DNA of 64,000 bases from Gilvibacter sediminis. Its GTDB lineage: Bacteria; Bacteroidota; Bacteroidia; Flavobacteriales; Flavobacteriaceae. Location: NCBI RefSeq assembly GCF_028561565.1, contig NZ_JAQQTE010000004.1, forward strand, positions 141,017-205,016, in the 5' to 3' direction. A program made the position numbers and the translations under genes. Positions 60,409 through 64,000 of this stretch are shown piece by piece. The first letter of the stretch is position 1. Each line of letters starts with the position of its first letter. The notes under the pieces are model-generated. The model did not search any database and was not told the DNA's origin. It worked only from the letters and a program-made list of their open reading frames with translations.

Positions 60409-60855
60409 ATGAACGATTTCAATACTGCTTTTGATAAACTATTCAGGATGGTTTCCGTTTACGACACTTCTCCAGATGATGAACCTTGGTTTTTTGAAAA
60501 AGTAAATAAGCTGATAAACGAGCACGGTAATGAGGTAGCGATTGAGTTTGCGCAAAATGAAAAATGGCCAGAATACACCTTTGAATTACTCGTCAAATCG
60601 GGTTTAAGAGAAATACCTAAAGAAGTTTTACTTCCTTACTTAGCAACAGATAATGAAGACAATATGTACTGCACCGCTTTTGCTTTGGCAGCCTGTGGTT
60701 ATGAGGAAGGCTTTGAGATATTGAGTGCTTTTGCCGATGGGTCTCATCCGTTAGCGAAGACGATCCATCCTGGGGTGGATATCTTGCCTGATTTATCCTA
60801 TATAGAAGATGCTAGGGTAGATGCAATTAAAAGGCTGTGTAGGCAATATTTATAG
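60409..60855 (+). CDS. Helical-repeat protein, unknown
   Basis: The 148-residue soluble protein is probably alpha-helical (HEAT-like). Segments are NEDNMYCTAFALAACGYEEG and DARVDAIKRLCRQYL. The middle contains YTFELLVKSGLREIPKEVLL. There is no recognised family or motif. It follows the reductase fusion by 45 bp and may be co-transcribed with it. Confidence 0.65.
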   Translation: MNDFNTAFDKLFRMVSVYDTSPDDEPWFFEKVNKLINEHGNEVAIEFAQNEKWPEYTFELLVKSGLREIPKEVLLPYLATDNEDNMYCTAFALAACGYEEGFEILSAFADGSHPLAKTIHPGVDILPDLSYIEDARVDAIKRLCRQYL

Positions 60856-60981
60856 ATGTATTCAAAATTCAGTGGAATTAAAATCCTAAGATTAGTAAAT
60901 TAGACGGATTCCCCACAACCTTTTTTACTTTTAAGGCACTATGGATTGTTTAGGCAGTGTGCACAGATATATAAAGCTATT

Positions 60982-61608
60982 ATGAGAAACACTTTATTGT
61001 TAATAATGACTGTTCTATTAAGCTCATGTAAGTCTGATGGTGAATTGAATGGGGTATGGGTTGGGCCGTATAGAGGCAATCCTTTTCAAAATCAACCAAC
61101 TGTCTCACGACCTTATATTCTTAGTTTGCAAAATGGGAGTTTTAAAGCAGAAGGTCTTCATTTTTCCAATGATTTTGGAGTTTATTCATACTCTTCCAAG
61201 GATTTTGAATTTAATGATGAAGGTCCCTTAGAATTTGCCTCAGCACCAAATGCTGACAGTATTGCATTTAAAGGAACTGAAAAAGATCCTTATCCAATAA
61301 TATTCAGAAGGCTTCCGGACTCCTTGAAAAGTGACAGTTATGATCGCGTAAAATTAATCGGTAAAAAATACACCTTTGATGGTATAAAAGACTCAGACAC
61401 GCTCTTCTTCAAAAATGATTCAATTCTTAGCTTTTCCAATTGGCCAACTGATACCTTTTACAAAAGATTCTTTTTCGAGGGTTATGATGTCATCTTTATT
61501 TCAGATGTGCGCATCCCACCACTATTTATTCGCGGAGAAAATGAGACCAAGCTTAAAGTAACTTCTTATCCTAAAAAGCTTAAGAACGTTACTTTGCAAG
61601 AGATATAA
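60982..61608 (+). CDS. Lipoprotein, unknown
   Basis: The start is at 60982 (MRNTLLLIMTVLLSSC), an SPII signal with Cys16; the frame from 60946 would mask it. The roughly 208-residue protein begins LNGVWVGPYRGNP after the signal, a pattern seen in small lipocalin-like lipoproteins, followed by beta strands and a basic C-terminus. Function is unknown. Confidence 0.7.
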   Translation: MRNTLLLIMTVLLSSCKSDGELNGVWVGPYRGNPFQNQPTVSRPYILSLQNGSFKAEGLHFSNDFGVYSYSSKDFEFNDEGPLEFASAPNADSIAFKGTEKDPYPIIFRRLPDSLKSDSYDRVKLIGKKYTFDGIKDSDTLFFKNDSILSFSNWPTDTFYKRFFFEGYDVIFISDVRIPPLFIRGENETKLKVTSYPKKLKNVTLQEI

Positions 61609-61612
61609 TTAA

Positions 61613-62002
61613 ATGAACAATACCATTTCCTCAAATCAAAAAAGCTTAGAAGCTCTAGAGAAACTGATGTCTTCCGGCTATTACTCTGGCTATATTTATC
61701 CAGATCGATTTGATTTGGTCAGGTCAAAATTTCCAATGAATCACAAAATATCGGGAAGACTTAATTCAGAGAAGCGGTTTGTTGTGGTCTCGGTTTTTAA
61801 AAAAGGAGTGATGACCTATATGTTTGTTGTAGTCATTGTTTTTCTAGCTTTTTTGAGTGGTTTGGCGTATTTCAAATATGGGATGTTTTACGCTTTATTC
61901 ATCATTGGGTTCTTAATTACAATTTTATTGAATGAATACTTTACTCGCAGAAAAGAATTAAAACTATTTTACGACAGGTTTCTCTCATTTACAAGTGGCT
62001 AA
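61613..62002 (+). CDS. Two-TM membrane protein, unknown
   Basis: The 129-residue protein has a soluble N-terminus (about 1-62) with YYSGYIYPDRFDLVRSKF, two hydrophobic helices (about 66-86 and 90-108), and a short basic C-terminus (TRRKELKLFYDRF). It lies 4 bp after the lipoprotein gene and is probably co-transcribed. There is no recognised family. Confidence 0.65.
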   Translation: MNNTISSNQKSLEALEKLMSSGYYSGYIYPDRFDLVRSKFPMNHKISGRLNSEKRFVVVSVFKKGVMTYMFVVVIVFLAFLSGLAYFKYGMFYALFIIGFLITILLNEYFTRRKELKLFYDRFLSFTSG

Positions 62003-62160
62003 AACTCCACACCATTCATCAAAAGCCCCAGCAAAAGCTCATTGCTGTAAGCTCAGAAACTAGTAATTTAGATGAAGTGTGCGGATCATTTGCTGTTGCT
62101 CATCAATAGTGCGTTTTAGTAGATTGCGCATACACTACAGCCAATTAAAAGTCCAGTTCA

Positions 62161-62550
62161 ATGACCAAAGTACCCAGAAAAGCACAGCAGGTTTATTCCC
62201 GAGCCATCTCTAGTAAAGACTTTTATTCGGGCATTCAAACCCTTAGTGAAATGATTCAAAATGGAGAAGATCCTTGCAGCGCTTTATCCTTAAGATCTCA
62301 TTTACACTATTTGACGGCCAATAATGATCTAGCAAAACGCGATTTGAATGATGCCATTAGCCTGGAACCGGAAAGCCGAGGCTTGTATTACGATAGAGGA
62401 GTTCTTCACAGTCATATGAAAGAGCACTATCTGGCTCTTAAAGACTTTTGTGAGGCTGTCAATCTTGCACAAATGGCTGGAGATAATGATCTTATTGACG
62501 CGGCGGAGCATCATTTTATTGAGCTTCTTGAGAATATGAGGACTATGTAG
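62161..62550 (+). CDS. TPR-like protein
   Basis: The 129-residue protein contains about two tetratricopeptide-like repeats: LRSHLHYLTANNDLAKRDLN and LYYDRGVLHSHMKEHYLALK, each with the A-x-x-x-Y-x-x-A-type spacing. It has no signal or TM, so it is cytosolic, presumably a protein-interaction module. The partner is unknown. The 158-bp gap before it holds no clear element. Confidence 0.7.
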   Translation: MTKVPRKAQQVYSRAISSKDFYSGIQTLSEMIQNGEDPCSALSLRSHLHYLTANNDLAKRDLNDAISLEPESRGLYYDRGVLHSHMKEHYLALKDFCEAVNLAQMAGDNDLIDAAEHHFIELLENMRTM

Positions 62551-62559
62551 TGTTATTGA

Positions 62560-62595
62560 AAAATAGCAAATTAGAGCAAGTCCGCGGACGTTGAT
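62560..62595 (+). repeat. Family F element, short copy 4
   Basis: AAATTAGAGCAA, a perfect 10-bp palindrome GTCCGCGGAC (62580-62589), then GTTGATC. The preceding TTAGAG(C/T)AA and following GGACGTTG match the copy at 52095-52141. It overlaps the TTG start of the next gene. Confidence 0.5.
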
Positions 62596-62851
62596 CTTAA
62601 TTGGACCAAAACTGTACTTAGAAGAAGAACATATAATCAATTTAAAACGGATTTACGAATCTGAAAATCAATCGTTGCATAAAGCTGAATTTGTTGACGA
62701 AGCAGGAAATCCACATTCAGATTATGAGCGAGTTCTATTAGAACTAGTAGCAATGGATTATATCGAATCAGAAAATGATGAAGATATATTTTTCTTAACC
62801 AGCTTTGGTTATGATTGCGTTGAGCAGTTGAATGGAAAAAAGAAAGGATAA
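62591..62851 (+). CDS. Small acidic protein, unknown
   Basis: The 86-residue frame begins with TTG at 62591 (MILIGPKLYLEEEHIINLKR). It is acidic in the middle (FVDEAGNPHSDYERV, YIESENDEDIFF) and ends with a basic tail (NGKKKG), possibly a winged-helix-like small domain. No family is recognised. The start is uncertain because the F-type palindrome lies right upstream. Confidence 0.55.
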   Translation: MILIGPKLYLEEEHIINLKRIYESENQSLHKAEFVDEAGNPHSDYERVLLELVAMDYIESENDEDIFFLTSFGYDCVEQLNGKKKG

Positions 62852-62883
62852 TTCCCGATCGACGAGCAATCCAGTCTGAATAG

Positions 62884-63102
62884 ATGACTGATATGATTCA
62901 AAAGTTTGGGACTAAGAAGTTTAAAAAGTATGTCTTTATATGGTTAATAGCATTAGCGGTTTTTATAGGGGTTTACAGGTACTTTTCTCCAAATTCTTTT
63001 CAAAAGGATGAATCTGAAATTGATGTAATATTGACAGATGAAATGATTGATGACATAAAGCAGCAAACGCAACAAAAATTAGACTCGATCAATAATAAAT
63101 AG
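62884..63102 (+). CDS. Small single-TM protein
   Basis: The 72-residue protein has a basic N-terminus, one TM helix (about 18-34) and an acidic extracytoplasmic or cytoplasmic C-terminal segment (SEIDVILTDEMIDDIKQQTQ). An alternative ATG at 62893 would remove three residues. Function is unknown. Confidence 0.6.
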   Translation: MTDMIQKFGTKKFKKYVFIWLIALAVFIGVYRYFSPNSFQKDESEIDVILTDEMIDDIKQQTQQKLDSINNK

Positions 63103-63127
63103 ACACATCACTTTTCAATCCAAGAAT

Positions 63128-63649
63128 ATGATATTAACCGAAGGACAAATTGATGAACGGACGATCAAGAAAATTGTGGGAGAGCCGGTATCATTTGACT
63201 TCAATAAACCCAAGATAGTAGGAAGTCCACTGCTGTATTTAAAAAGATTTAATAGCCAAAAAGAGTCGGCCAAAACAATTAAGGAAAACTCCAGGTGCAA
63301 TCTTGAGATTCGAAGTAATGGGCTCATTCTACACACCAATATTTTAAACAAAAGGACCTTGCTTCTTATCCCTAAAAAGGAAAATACCTATCTCAAAATA
63401 ATAAAGGGCTCAGAAAAAATAGATCCTTTTTTTCTCTCGCCAATGTGGTGGCTTTTAAAATTTGGAGTTTCTGTGAGAGTGGCTAGAAACTTCAAAATTA
63501 TGACTCATGAATATTCAATAGATGAAATGAAGCTTGTTTTAAAAACTGAGGATCACGAGCTTGAATTTACAGCAAGCGGCTATTTATTTGAAAGGCATTT
63601 GGACTTCCTTAAAAAGCTGGAGTACGCCTATGACATAGAAGTAGTGTAG
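63128..63649 (+). CDS. Soluble protein, unknown
   Basis: The 173-residue protein has no signal or clear TM; a hydrophobic stretch MWWLLKFGVSVRV (about residue 107) is too short and polar for a certain TM. Predicted beta strands (CNLEIRSNGLILHTNIL and LVLKTEDHELEFTA) suggest a PH-like or similar small beta domain. No family is recognised. It follows the single-TM gene by about 25 bp. Confidence 0.65.
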   Translation: MILTEGQIDERTIKKIVGEPVSFDFNKPKIVGSPLLYLKRFNSQKESAKTIKENSRCNLEIRSNGLILHTNILNKRTLLLIPKKENTYLKIIKGSEKIDPFFLSPMWWLLKFGVSVRVARNFKIMTHEYSIDEMKLVLKTEDHELEFTASGYLFERHLDFLKKLEYAYDIEVV

Positions 63650-63654
63650 CGCCC

Positions 63655-63734
63655 CAACGCTTAACACAGCCGTACCTCAATTGAGGCCACGTTCAATAAG
63701 TTTAGACTTTATATTATCAACACAGCAGAGCGTT
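63655..63734 (+). repeat. Possible boundary element with AACGCT/AGCGTT arms
   Basis: AACGCT (63656-63661) and AGCGTT (63729-63734) form an inverted repeat about 67 bp apart, with a small palindrome CTCAATTGAG between them. It lies between the stop at 63649 and the next start at 63786, as for the family E elements, but the conserved module is not present. Confidence 0.45.
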
Positions 63735-63785
63735 CACACTAACAGAAAACCGCTATATTCGGGCTGTAAATTGTTTTAGAGAACC

Positions 63786-64000
63786 ATGAAAATGGACAGC
63801 TATAAAAGGCTTATCGAAATTATTGATGCGAATCTGATATACTGTTTGATTCCAATAATTCTCACCCTTATCCTTGTAGAACTGATTTTTAAAAATCGAT
63901 TTGAGACCAAAAAGGTTCTCAATTTAGTCCGATGGATAATGATCATATACACTGCCGTAACCTTTGCTGTTTACTTCATCGGTATGGCCGTTGATCCGCA
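63786..64000 (+). CDS. Membrane protein, 3' end outside the window
   Basis: The frame is open from ATG 63786 to the window edge (71 codons). It contains two hydrophobic helices (about 18-34, LIYCLIPIILTLILVEL, and about 52-68, WIMIIYTAVTFAVYFIGMA) separated by a basic loop. Neither family nor function can be named from this fragment. Confidence 0.6.
   Translation, partial: MKMDSYKRLIEIIDANLIYCLIPIILTLILVELIFKNRFETKKVLNLVRWIMIIYTAVTFAVYFIGMAVDP

Overview
The window looks like a chromosomal segment of a marine-type member of the Bacteroidetes, most likely Flavobacteriaceae. The evidence is: C-terminal type IX secretion sorting domains on two large exported proteins; SPII lipoproteins with short Bacteroidetes-style signals; promoter cores of the TAnnTTTG type with a TTG about 20 bp upstream; a menaquinone cluster with the short Bacteroidetes form of MenE; BshB1 of bacillithiol synthesis; and the holA / HsdR_N-like divergent pair. 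No species can be named from the sequence alone.

Region 1 (1-49.75 kb) is an ordinary, densely packed core-like region of moderate GC. From 1 to 12 kb most genes lie on the minus strand: a DUF4421-like envelope protein, secreted or lipoprotein hypotheticals, a pirin, a lipoprotein methyltransferase, YitT, an OmpA-family protein, a glycosyltransferase, DUF6090 and DoxX. holA is on the plus strand. From 12 to 27 kb the plus strand carries a T9SS choice-of-anchor protein, the menA-UPF0173-menC-CPBP-menE cluster, a mosaic plug-domain/TPR protein, a very large patatin and an M24 peptidase. From 27 to 33 kb the minus strand has an amidohydrolase, an MFS transporter, a TlpA-like lipoprotein and an acyl-CoA carboxylase beta subunit. 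A three-gene FMN reductase-MarR-pirin operon follows, then ettA and a HAD hydrolase. From 37 to 50 kb come a T9SS beta-propeller protein, an S9 peptidase, an MBL lipoprotein, a GNAT protein, hutI-ftcD (end of histidine degradation), a PLP trans-sulfuration enzyme, bshB1 and tRNA-His(GUG).

Region 2 (49.9-50.4 kb), directly after the tRNA, is a non-coding block of short perfect hairpins arranged in a repeated scaffold. The flanking sequence of the scaffold is conserved while the stem sequences differ between copies.

Region 3 (50.4-64 kb) is an AT-rich accessory region. Essentially all its genes are small, on the plus strand, and mostly unrecognised: lipoproteins, small membrane proteins, a cytosolic-type 5'-nucleotidase, a 2-TM protein translationally coupled to an Mrr-like endonuclease, a GNAT protein and TPR-type proteins. 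One gene of core-like composition, a cyclic-nucleotide-binding/thioredoxin-reductase-like fusion, sits in the middle. Many of the small genes are followed by structured intergenic elements that fall into at least two recognisable families. Their outer arms are inverted repeats that change together (CAACGT/ACGTTG, CAACGCT/AGCGTTG, ACAACGT/ACGTTGT). This gives the region a cassette-array appearance, but no integrase and no canonical attC consensus is visible. It is the most interesting feature of the window.
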